Shown here in pieces: positions 1-7,074 of a stretch of DNA of 24,700 nt. This DNA is from a virus. The notes under the pieces were generated by a model. That model had not been told where the DNA came from, made no database searches, and saw only the letters and a list, made by a program, of their open reading frames with translations. The DNA lies in IMG/VR virus record IMGVR_UViG_3300033145_002067, positions 1-24,700 of that record. One strand, given 5' to 3'. The translations under genes were made by a program, and so were the position numbers. Numbering within the stretch: the first letter of the stretch is position 1; every line of letters starts with the position of its first letter.

Positions 1-1
1 T

Positions 2-310
2 CAGCCTGATGAATATGTGTGCTCTGATTACACGCTTGAAATGATAGACATAGCGGCTGAACACGGCTACAGGATGCACATTGCCGATATCACCTTTGTG
101 CAGGGGAATCGCATCTTGGGCATGCACTGGGCTAACATAGCTATTGTTTATCGCTATTCCTTCTTCAGCGCCAACAAAAAGGAACCGTATGTGGTCTTTA
201 TTGAGCCTGAAACGCTTGAGGTGGCGATATGGGGACGCCTGCATGATGACCCTGCCAATTGGACAAATAGCTACAGGTGGTTCATACCAGAACGGGCGGC
301 AAGTAAGTGA
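2..310 (+). CDS. Partial protein, transglutaminase-like peptidase fold suspected
   Basis: The frame is open from the left edge of the window, so the 5' end is missing. A GTG at 17 is possible but has no ribosome binding site, so I treat the gene as cut by the window. The visible part has a Cys in VCSDYT, a His in GMHWANIAIV, and an acidic residue in VFIEPET. That Cys-His-Asp/Glu order, with the Cys at the start of a helix followed by LEMIDIAAEHGYRM, resembles small transglutaminase-like cysteine peptidases found in environmental phage and bacterial genomes. The assignment is by eye and tentative. It ends just before a terminator, so it closes an upstream plus-strand operon. Confidence 0.55.
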   Translation, partial: QPDEYVCSDYTLEMIDIAAEHGYRMHIADITFVQGNRILGMHWANIAIVYRYSFFSANKKEPYVVFIEPETLEVAIWGRLHDDPANWTNSYRWFIPERAASK

Positions 311-320
311 AGGAAAGCTT

Positions 321-363
321 AAAGCCCGTCCTTGAGAAACTGTTTGTGTATGGCGGGCTTTTT
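321..363 (+). terminator. Rho-independent terminator after the first gene
   Basis: AAAGCCCG (321-328) pairs with CGGGCTTT (354-361), with a long loop of 25 nt, and the right arm runs into a T tract at 359-363. It lies 11 nt after the stop of the partial plus-strand gene and would separate it from the leftward unit beyond. Confidence 0.6.
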
Positions 364-451
364 ATTATAGTGGTAGTCTATGGCTACATTCTGTTTATGT
401 TTGTGAGTTGCTTTGTAGGGTGATTGAACACAATTTGTGTATGATAGAGCA

Positions 452-631
452 CTATTTGTGCTCAATTTTCTTTGACAATCTGGATAGTTTCCGCTCAAAG
501 GTTGGCAGGGGTTTATGAGTTCCCCTTTCCCAGCGGGAGAGCGTGGTAGCACTTACTCCCAGCTTGGCGGCAAACTGTTCTTGGGATAAGTCCAGCTTAA
601 GGCGCAGCTCTTTAATTTGGGGTGGGTTCAT
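452..631 (-). CDS. Small XRE/Cro-CI family HTH regulator, 59 aa
   Basis: Read on the minus strand from ATG at 631 to TAG at 452-454. The protein starts MNPPQIKELRLKLDLSQEQF and continues with AAKLGVSATTLSRWERG, a textbook helix-turn-helix of the XRE (lambda Cro/CI) family, where the second motif is the recognition helix. At 59 aa it is a bare DNA-binding domain with no peptidase or oligomerisation domain. The ribosome binding site is weak (AAAGAAG). It follows the 71-aa gene in the same direction with a 70-nt gap holding a hairpin, so it may be transcribed from the strong promoter at 950-978. Its likely role is phage immunity or the lysis-lysogeny decision; this is inferred from family and position. 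Confidence 0.85.
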   Translation of the reverse strand: MNPPQIKELRLKLDLSQEQFAAKLGVSATTLSRWERGTHKPLPTFERKLSRLSKKIEHK

Positions 632-660
632 TTTATTGCTTCTTTGTGAGCCTCATCAGT

Positions 661-697
661 GCTGGCGCTACCAGCAGACCGCCCTAGCGGGCGGTTT
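661..697. other. Two hairpins between the leftward genes
   Basis: GCTGG (661-665) pairs with CCAGC (671-675). ACCGCCC (678-684) pairs perfectly with GGGCGGT (689-695) around a TAGC loop. The second hairpin sits just past the stop of the 71-aa minus-strand gene. It lacks a U tract in the leftward direction (TCTGCTGG follows), so it is at best a weak terminator; it could instead lower expression of the downstream HTH gene. Confidence 0.4.
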
Positions 698-701
698 CGG
701 C

Positions 702-917
702 TTACCAATTGGCCAGGGATTGGCATACTTGTTCTTCTGTGCCCTGTAGCGCCAAAGTTTCCCCTTTCTCATTAGTGATGCTCCATAGCCCTTCATTATT
801 AGGGGTAGTGCCATGAAAATGTATTGTAATGGGGCTTCGCTTAGCTTGGGCGAGAAGTTTTACCATTGCAATTTTGCGTTTCTGATCTCTAACCGATGCG
901 GGTATATATATTATCAC
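702..917 (-). CDS. Uncharacterised 71-aa protein, first gene of the leftward unit
   Basis: I do not recognise this family. The start is GTG at 915-917, chosen because an excellent ribosome binding site (AAAGGAGGT) lies 9 nt upstream, and a near-consensus sigma70 promoter at 950-978 points straight at it. The protein has a basic first half (RDQKRKIAMVKLLAQAKR) and ends in a segment (GLWSITNEKGETLALQG) that reads like a small beta-rich domain; there is no membrane segment or signal peptide. It heads a two-gene leftward unit with the XRE regulator and probably has a regulatory or host-takeover role, which is inference. Promoter and ribosome binding site make the gene itself very likely real. Confidence 0.8.
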   Translation of the reverse strand: MIIYIPASVRDQKRKIAMVKLLAQAKRSPITIHFHGTTPNNEGLWSITNEKGETLALQGTEEQVCQSLANW

Positions 918-949
918 CTGCGCTTACCTCCTTTGTTCATTCTACCCTG

Positions 950-978
950 ATTGTACCACCTGTCTAGGCACTTGTCAA
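950..978 (-). promoter_or_regulatory. Sigma70-type promoter for the leftward unit
   Basis: On the minus strand TTGACA (978-973) is followed after exactly 17 nt by TACAAT (955-950). The -35 is perfect and the -10 matches five of six. Transcription would begin near 943 and reach the AAAGGAGGT ribosome binding site of the 71-aa gene within about 20 nt. Confidence 0.85.
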
Positions 979-1038
979 GGGGCTTGGGGACTAATCCGAG
1001 GCAGTTTATTAAAAATTCTTGTTGGGTGGTGGGTGATG

Positions 1039-1120
1039 GCTAATTAGCAGGGACGGTTCTAGTTACTGCCCCTGAGGGGATGCTAGTTAGCACGAGGCAG
1101 CTCTGCCATTTACTAATTAC
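1039..1120. repeat. Four CTARTTAS motifs upstream of the terminase genes
   Basis: CTAATTAG (1040-1047), CTAGTTAC (1059-1066), CTAGTTAG (1083-1090) and CTAATTAC (1113-1120) lie within 82 bp of otherwise non-coding DNA just before the small terminase gene. The first sits in a perfect 10-bp palindrome GCTAATTAGC (1039-1048), the third in TGCTA/TAGCA (1081-1092). They may be operator sites, or iterated sites bound by the small terminase at a cos or pac site. Neither role is shown by the sequence. Confidence 0.45.
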
Positions 1121-1152
1121 CATCCAAGGAGAAGATAATACTAATAGAGAAC

Positions 1153-1563
1153 ATGGAAACCAGTTTAGTCAAACAAGCAGAAAATAGAATCTCAAGGGCA
1201 AGAAGCCGATTATCAGCAGACCAGATTGCTTTTGCCGAATGGCTGGCATTGCCATTTATGGAACGCCAGCCCAAGCATCAGAAGGACTTGGCGGCACAAC
1301 TGGGCATCAGCGAGAAGACGCTAACCGAATGGAAGAAAATCCCCGAAATATGGGAAGTCAGGGATAGCGTAATCAGCACTAAGGGCAAGGAACTGGTCTC
1401 GGAAGCTATGGCAGTAATGGAAAAGGTGCTTAAAAGCCCAAACCTTAAATTAGCCAGCGAAGCTGCCAGAGATATACTGGATAGATGGGCGGAACCCACA
1501 AAACACGCCCACATTGTCGCCACAATAAAGGACATGTATGACCGCTATCACGGGGCAGAATGA
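1153..1563 (+). CDS. terS: Terminase small subunit, HTH type
   Basis: 136 aa. The segment KHQKDLAAQLGISEKTLTEW (about residues 41-60) is a helix-turn-helix like those in phage small terminases and phBC6A51-type HTH proteins; the rest is helical, consistent with oligomerisation. The small terminase recognises phage DNA and recruits the large subunit to begin packaging. It lies directly upstream of the large subunit, though 262 nt of non-coding DNA separates them. The ATG at 1153 is the only ordinary start codon nearby, but the AAGGAG ribosome binding site (1126-1131) is 21 nt away, farther than normal; only ATA codons sit at the usual distance. The start is therefore uncertain, the function fairly secure by position. 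Confidence 0.75.
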   Translation: METSLVKQAENRISRARSRLSADQIAFAEWLALPFMERQPKHQKDLAAQLGISEKTLTEWKKIPEIWEVRDSVISTKGKELVSEAMAVMEKVLKSPNLKLASEAARDILDRWAEPTKHAHIVATIKDMYDRYHGAE

Positions 1564-1825
1564 GGCACGGGGAAGACCCACTAAGGGCAATGGCGAGACC
1601 CACTGGGGGTCGGTTGGGGGCCTGGGGGAGCTTATCTCTGCCTCTTACTCGTTAACCTAAAATTCTCATAACCTTTAGTCAAGTAATTCCCTGCATATAG
1701 GCGTGGATAGTGTCGCATAATGTGACTTATGTAGAGTAGGGGGGTTAAATTTTACAAAAGTTAAGAGAGGCGGAAGAAGATACCCTCTCAGAAATTCCGA
1801 CAGATTTTAAGTTGCTGGACATAAA

Positions 1826-3355
1826 GTGGAAGCTCTAATTAACGCCAAAGAGATAGAGGAGCGTTTCAAAGAGCTCAACAAACTAGAGTTAAAGCCGTAC
1901 ATCAAGCGAGGTAAGAGAGATACCAGTGCGTTACGGGCTGCAAGGAAAATACAGACACGCATAAAGAAGGAGCAGGCAAAGCTGGAGAAGCAAAGGCAGG
2001 TACCGCCAGTAGAGGAAGGTGGGGAGATAGCGCCGATAGTGCAATGGTGGCGGCGCAACCCCGTGTTGTTTATCAAAGAGATACTGGGCATAAATCTATG
2101 GTCGAAGCAGGCTGAGATAGCAGAAGCGGTGCGGGACAATCCCAGGGTCTCGGTCAGGTCGGCGTCAGCGGTAGGGAAGACGACAGTTGCGGCGTGTATA
2201 GCGTTATGGTTTTTATGTGCTTTCAGGCCGAGCACGGTGCTAACTACTGGCAAGAGTTTTCGGCAGATAAAAGAGCAATTATGGCGTGAGATACGGGCAA
2301 AACATTCTCAGGCTAGGATACCGATAGGTGGTGATGTAACGCAGACCAGCTTAACGTTAGCAGACGATTGGTTTGCCTTTGGGTTTTCCACTGATGAGCC
2401 TGACAGGATAACGGGGTTTCACAACAAGCATGTTCTGGTGATTGTAGATGAAGCCAGCGGGATACCCGATGAAGTTTATGGAGCGATAGAAAACCCGCTG
2501 GCGGCGGGATTTACCAGGTTACTATTACTGGGCAATCCAACGCAATCGGTAGGGAAGTTCAGGGACAGCTTTGCCAGCCATTTATACAAGAGCTTTCACA
2601 TATCGGCCTTTGATACGCCGTCCTTCACTGGGGAGGGTGATTATCCCTTTTTAATCAGCAAAGACTATGTAGAGCAGCGGAAAGCGGAATGGGGTGAGGA
2701 CAGTCCGCTCTACGAGGTCTACATAAAGGGAAACTTCCCCTCTGGTGAAACGGACAGATTGATTCCCTTTGGCTTGGCTGAATTAGCCATCAATCGGACT
2801 ATCCAGCCTGATAAAGACGATGTAATTGCTATTGGGGTAGACACAGCTCGTTTTGGCGATGATGAGAATGCCCTCTATGTAAGGCAGGGGGGCAAGGTGA
2901 TAGACAGCCATTTCTGGAAAAAGGCGGATTCAGAAGCCAGTATCGGGCATATAGCGCATGAAATTAAGAAATACAATCCGTCCATAATAAACATAGATGA
3001 GGGGTATAACCCTGGTATTATAGACGGCTTAAAGGCACTTAAATACAAGGTCAACGGGATTAGCTTTCAGGGCAAGGCTAAAAATGCCAAACTGTTTGCC
3101 AATATCAGGGCAGAGATGTATTGGGGTTTAGCCGACAGGTTTAAGGTGGGGGATATTCAGATACCCAATGACAAAATACTCCTCAAACAGATAACTGATA
3201 TAAAGAAGAAACCCCTCAATCGTTACGACCAAATAATTATTGAGAGTAAAGATGAGATGAAACAGCGTGGACTAAAATCACCTGAAAGGGCAGATGCCCT
3301 GGCTCTATGCTTTTATGAACCGAAGGGCAGGGAGCCTGGTGTGAGGTGGCTGTGA
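1826..3355 (+). CDS. terL: Terminase large subunit (packaging ATPase-nuclease)
   Basis: 509 aa, a normal length. A basic helical leader of about 65 residues precedes the ATPase. Walker A is SASAVGKTT (about 112-120); Walker B is VLVIVDEA (203-210), with Asp208-Glu209 as metal-binding and catalytic residues. The C-terminal RNase H-like nuclease shows acidic residues at Asp339 (GVDTARFGDD), Asp391 (INIDEGYN) and Asp490 (PERADALAL). The enzyme pumps DNA into the prohead at the portal vertex and cuts it. The start is GTG at 1826; no convincing ribosome binding site precedes it. Its TGA overlaps the portal ATG (TGATG), pointing to translational coupling. Confidence 0.95.
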   Translation: MEALINAKEIEERFKELNKLELKPYIKRGKRDTSALRAARKIQTRIKKEQAKLEKQRQVPPVEEGGEIAPIVQWWRRNPVLFIKEILGINLWSKQAEIAEAVRDNPRVSVRSASAVGKTTVAACIALWFLCAFRPSTVLTTGKSFRQIKEQLWREIRAKHSQARIPIGGDVTQTSLTLADDWFAFGFSTDEPDRITGFHNKHVLVIVDEASGIPDEVYGAIENPLAAGFTRLLLLGNPTQSVGKFRDSFASHLYKSFHISAFDTPSFTGEGDYPFLISKDYVEQRKAEWGEDSPLYEVYIKGNFPSGETDRLIPFGLAELAINRTIQPDKDDVIAIGVDTARFGDDENALYVRQGGKVIDSHFWKKADSEASIGHIAHEIKKYNPSIINIDEGYNPGIIDGLKALKYKVNGISFQGKAKNAKLFANIRAEMYWGLADRFKVGDIQIPNDKILLKQITDIKKKPLNRYDQIIIESKDEMKQRGLKSPERADALALCFYEPKGREPGVRWL

Positions 3356-5295
3356 TGGGATTCTTTGATAGGTTCAGGCGGGCAACAAAAGCCTTCAGAT
3401 ATGGGCAGCAGGCCCTGTCCTGGGCGGAAGCCCCGGACAGGACAGATACCAGCTCATTTTTGAGGGCTTATAGTGAAATATACAGTTTATTTGGCATAGC
3501 CCATCGCATTGCTACGGCTGTCGGGGAAGTAAAATGGAGATTGTATAAAGGCAGTGAACGCAGCGAGCGGAGCCAGATTAGCGACCATCCCATTTTAACT
3601 TTGCTGGATTATGCCAACGAGTTCCAGACAGGGCAGGAGATTATGGAGCTTACCCAGCTCCATCTGGACCTGACTGGCAGGGCATACTGGTATTTAAGCT
3701 ATAACAAACTAGGAGTGCCCGGCGAAATCTGGGTCCTGCCGCCAAATCGGGTTAAGATAGTGCCCTCAAAGGACAAATTTATAGCAGGCTATGTATATGC
3801 TTATGGCACGGACCGTGTTCCTCTGGCCACTCAGGAAATAGTGCGGTTTGTTATGCCTGACCCGCTGAACCCTTACGGGGCGGTAGGCTATGTTCAGCCT
3901 GCTGCTGTTGAACTGGATTCGGAGGCTTATGCTGGGAAATGGAATAGAAACTTCTTCTTCAATTCGGCCAGAGCTGATGCTGCCCTGGAGGTTGAAGATA
4001 CTTTAACCGAAGACCAGTATGAGAGACTCAGAGAGCAATGGCAGACGCGGCATGGGGGCTTGTCCAGAGCGCATAAAATTGCCATTTTAGAAGGCGGGAT
4101 TAAATACAAGCAAATCCAGATTTCCCAAAAGGATATGGACTTTGCTGAGCTCAGGAAGCAAACCAGAGAGAATCTTCTTTTTGCCTTCGGCATGCCCTTA
4201 TCCGTAATGGGCATATCCGAAAATGTAAATCGGGCAAACGCCGAAGCTGGGGACTACACCTTTGCTCGATGGCTGGTTAAACCCCGCCTTGTTAGAATCA
4301 GGAATAAACTCAACGAGCAACTAGTGCCTGCCTTCAAACAGGCAAAGGGGCTTGAGCTTGATTTTGATGAGGTTGTGCCTGAGACAATTGAGCAAAAACG
4401 AGAGTTAGCTGAATCGGGCCTCAAATCTGGTTATATGAGTATCAATGATGCTAGGAAATTAACTGGACTGGATCCCTTACCCCCTGAAGTAGGGGATAAT
4501 TTACTAATACCATTTAATATGAAGCCTACGCCCATTAAAGGAAAGGTTAAGCCACCGCCATCAGCGGCTCCAGCCGAACCGAAGGCATTTTCGGACGAGG
4601 CACAGAAAGAGGCCTTTTGGAAAGCCTATGTTGCCAAAGCGGAGCACTATGAACAGTTGCTAGTTGAATCCCTTCGGGATATGTTTGATGAACAGGAAAG
4701 GGATGCTCTATCCAAGTGGAATACCCAGCCCAGACGCAATGTAGCTCTCATAGACCGCCGAAAAGCCAAAAAACAATTTATTGAGGCTACGAGTAATATT
4801 TTAAGAGATTTAGTCAGGCATTCAGTGGAAGAGGCTACTGATTTAATGGAACCAGAGCTAGCACACAGGGCAGTTAAGCAAACACCCGCCGAAGAAAGGG
4901 CGGAGGCATGGCTTAAAGCACGAATTGGTTGGGCGGCTGAAGAAGTGGGTGAAGAGACGGCTCGGATGCTGTCGGCGGCTCTGGCTGAGGGCTTTGAGGC
5001 TGGCGAGGACATTCCTACCATTGCCCGGCGTATCAGGAGGGTCTTTGACCAGTGCAAGAGAAGCAGGGCATTAAAAATCGCCCGGACTGAAAGCATCATG
5101 GCAGCTTCTGAGGGTGCCCTGTATGGATATGAGCAATCTGGTGTGGTAGAGAAAGCGGCGTTTTATGCAGCCCTTGACGAAAGAACCTGTGAGGACTGCA
5201 TGGCATTACACGGGCAGCAATTTCCCATTGGGGAAGCGCATGGTGTCATCCCCTTGCATCCAAACTGCCGTTGCACCTGGTTGCCTGTAGTATAG
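3355..5295 (+). CDS. Portal protein fused to a MuF-type minor head domain
   Basis: 646 aa from ATG 3355, chosen because it forms a TGATG overlap with terL and has GAGG 8 nt upstream; GTG 3346 and 3352 are in frame alternatives. Residues 1 to about 390 read as an HK97-type portal (EIYSLFGIAHRIATAVGEVKW near the start, NVNRANAEAGDYTFARW later), the ring through which DNA passes. A Pro/Ala linker (KPPPSAAPAEP) leads to a helical region and a C-terminal Mu gpF-like domain with ARTESIMAASEGA and the metal-binding-like ending CEDCMALHGQQFP...HPNCRCTW. Separate portal and MuF genes are more usual, and no separate MuF gene follows here. MuF proteins are virion-associated and help head assembly. Confidence 0.92.
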   Translation: MGFFDRFRRATKAFRYGQQALSWAEAPDRTDTSSFLRAYSEIYSLFGIAHRIATAVGEVKWRLYKGSERSERSQISDHPILTLLDYANEFQTGQEIMELTQLHLDLTGRAYWYLSYNKLGVPGEIWVLPPNRVKIVPSKDKFIAGYVYAYGTDRVPLATQEIVRFVMPDPLNPYGAVGYVQPAAVELDSEAYAGKWNRNFFFNSARADAALEVEDTLTEDQYERLREQWQTRHGGLSRAHKIAILEGGIKYKQIQISQKDMDFAELRKQTRENLLFAFGMPLSVMGISENVNRANAEAGDYTFARWLVKPRLVRIRNKLNEQLVPAFKQAKGLELDFDEVVPETIEQKRELAESGLKSGYMSINDARKLTGLDPLPPEVGDNLLIPFNMKPTPIKGKVKPPPSAAPAEPKAFSDEAQKEAFWKAYVAKAEHYEQLLVESLRDMFDEQERDALSKWNTQPRRNVALIDRRKAKKQFIEATSNILRDLVRHSVEEATDLMEPELAHRAVKQTPAEERAEAWLKARIGWAAEEVGEETARMLSAALAEGFEAGEDIPTIARRIRRVFDQCKRSRALKIARTESIMAASEGALYGYEQSGVVEKAAFYAALDERTCEDCMALHGQQFPIGEAHGVIPLHPNCRCTWLPVV

Positions 5296-5306
5296 GAGGT
5301 TAGTTT

Positions 5307-7007
5307 ATGTCTGAAAATCAAATGGTTACCAAGACCTTCAGGGTTGAGGTAAAAGAAGTGGATGTCGACAATGGCATTGTTGACATGCTAATTCCCGTAT
5401 CAACTGGCTCAGTTGATAGAGATGGCGAAGTTATTGAACCATCAGCGTGGAAAAGCACCTTGCCCGCATTTCGTAAGCGACCTGTTTTGTTATCTTCCCA
5501 TGATTACCGTGATTTAAGAAAGCAAATTGGTGAGTTTGTGAAGCTTAAAATTACTGATGACGGTTTAATGGCACAGCCCAAGTATTACATTAACGAAGGT
5601 AATGAAGAAGCCGATTGGGCGTTTAAGCTGGCAGCCAAGAATCGGGCTGCCTTTTCAGTGGGTTTTATACCCAAAGACTGGGAAGATGGTGATGGCGATA
5701 AGGCGCCGAGGCGGACATACAAGGATGTTGAATTACTTGAGATTTCACAGGTGGTTGTGCCTGCCAATCGGGATGCTATCCAAAGTGTCCGTAGCAAAGC
5801 TGCCGACCCAGTGATTTGCGAACTGTGCGATGAAATATTAGACGAGGATGAGCAAAAGGTTGAAGTAACTGAAAATTATATCCGTATCCCTGTGCCCGGC
5901 GAGGAGGGCAAACATGAAGAGCACAAAATCCGCACCATAGATATAAGCAAGAACGAGGGCATTAAAGCCTTATACTGCGTTGATTGTAAAAAGATTATTA
6001 CATACCTTTTTGCAAAAGACAAATGGACTGTAGACGAGGCTCGGCAGTGGGTTGATGAACACAAAGATGGCATTGCTACATATTTATCTATAAATAGTAA
6101 GTGGGATATAGAAGAAATCTCAGAGGGTTTAATAAATACTATTTATGAGATAGATAAGCAAATTTCCTATAAGTGTGAATGTATTGAGTGCGGCTATAAA
6201 TTTGAAAGCAAAAAGCACTGTGCCGATGTCAAGTGCCCAGAATGTGGCGGGGAATGCAGAAGGGCAGAACGCCCCGGGCCAGGTAGGGCAATTGATGAGC
6301 AGGATATCGAATGGAAAGGCGCTATCCCTTACAGGAAAACTCCCTTAGCTGACCCAGATGCAGAATGGGATGCTGCCAAAGAGGTCAGGCAGGCTGACGT
6401 AGAAGACCTGAAAATTATGTGCGCCTGGGTAGGTGATGACCCTGATTTAAAGACTTCTTATAAATTGCCTCACCACAGGGCTTCAGGTCGGCACGAATGT
6501 GTCTGGCGAGGTGTGGCTGCTGCAGGAGGCGTTGTTATGGGGACCAGGGGTGGTGCTGCCATCCCTGAAGCCGATTTGGCTGGAGTGAAAGCTCATTTAG
6601 CCAAGCATTATAAAGAATTTGGCAAGACAGCTCCCTGGGAAAAGCAGGTTGCCCAAGCTGAAATCATTGACGAGCTTGACTACCTGATAAGGCTTTTGGA
6701 TACAAAGGGATTGCATCATGAGGCAATTGATGATGCATGGGAGCTAATGAGGCGACTGATGCGTTTAACTGGGGACGACATCCCAGATGACATATGCCAA
6801 AAGGTAGGTGCTGTGTTGAATCAAAAGAACCGAGAAAGGCTAAATCAGATTAAAACTCTAGCCCAGGAGGTTCTGGATTCAGCAGAGCGAGTTGAGCCTG
6901 AAGATGACAAGGCGACTGAACCCGAAATAACTATGGATGAAATCATAGATATTGTTAAGGAAACAGTCAAAGACGTCATTGGAAAGGCTCAGGGTAAAGT
7001 AGGCTGA
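5307..7007 (+). CDS. HK97-type prohead protease with zinc-binding, WRGV and helical C-terminal domains
   Basis: 566 aa, far longer than the usual 180-250. Residues 10-165 are an S78 prohead protease with catalytic His65 (LLSSHDYRD) and Ser117 (RAAFSVGFIP); it cleaves capsid subunits and scaffold during maturation. Then come a Cys pair (CELC 171-174), a second pair (CVDC 224-227), a helical KWTVDEARQWVDEHKD segment, and a Cys-rich ribbon (ECIECGYKF...CPECGGEC, 291-317). Residues about 330-445 form a domain often met in phage head proteins (YKLPHHR, VWRGVAAAGG, HLAKHYKEFGK). The last 120 residues are charged and helical, resembling a scaffold. No separate scaffold gene is seen, so this protein may supply it. 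Ribosome binding site AGGAGG is well placed before ATG 5307. Confidence 0.9.
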   Translation: MSENQMVTKTFRVEVKEVDVDNGIVDMLIPVSTGSVDRDGEVIEPSAWKSTLPAFRKRPVLLSSHDYRDLRKQIGEFVKLKITDDGLMAQPKYYINEGNEEADWAFKLAAKNRAAFSVGFIPKDWEDGDGDKAPRRTYKDVELLEISQVVVPANRDAIQSVRSKAADPVICELCDEILDEDEQKVEVTENYIRIPVPGEEGKHEEHKIRTIDISKNEGIKALYCVDCKKIITYLFAKDKWTVDEARQWVDEHKDGIATYLSINSKWDIEEISEGLINTIYEIDKQISYKCECIECGYKFESKKHCADVKCPECGGECRRAERPGPGRAIDEQDIEWKGAIPYRKTPLADPDAEWDAAKEVRQADVEDLKIMCAWVGDDPDLKTSYKLPHHRASGRHECVWRGVAAAGGVVMGTRGGAAIPEADLAGVKAHLAKHYKEFGKTAPWEKQVAQAEIIDELDYLIRLLDTKGLHHEAIDDAWELMRRLMRLTGDDIPDDICQKVGAVLNQKNRERLNQIKTLAQEVLDSAERVEPEDDKATEPEITMDEIIDIVKETVKDVIGKAQGKVG

Positions 7008-7034
7008 CCTTATAGCCTGCAAATCTAAGAATAG

Positions 7035-7058
7035 TCCGCCTTCGTGGCGGATTTTTTT
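7035..7058 (+). terminator. Terminator-like hairpin before the capsid gene
   Basis: TCCGCC (7035-7040) pairs with GGCGGA (7046-7051) around TTCGT, followed by seven T (7052-7058). It is a canonical intrinsic terminator in shape, yet lies only 17 nt before the major capsid ATG with no obvious promoter between. It may act as a partial terminator or protect the 5' end of a processed capsid mRNA. Confidence 0.7.
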
Positions 7059-7074
7059 ATAGGAGGAAAGTTTT

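Noticed and set aside
330-460. Several TTTGTG words and a short palindrome ACACAATTTGTGT near 427-440
   Set aside because: Spacing is irregular and the words are short; I cannot tell operators from chance in this AT-rich stretch.
1590-1655. 21-codon frame starting MARPTGGRL
   Set aside because: Very short, no ribosome binding site, no match to known small proteins.
1564-1825. Gap between small and large terminase genes, with a repeated AGACCCACT and an imperfect palindrome near 1711-1725
   Set aside because: I saw no convincing gene, promoter or terminator; the repeat and palindrome are too weak to annotate.
1740-1837. Short coding-like frame just before the large terminase gene
   Set aside because: About 28 codons with plausible composition but no usual start codon; it could be chance or a decayed upstream segment.
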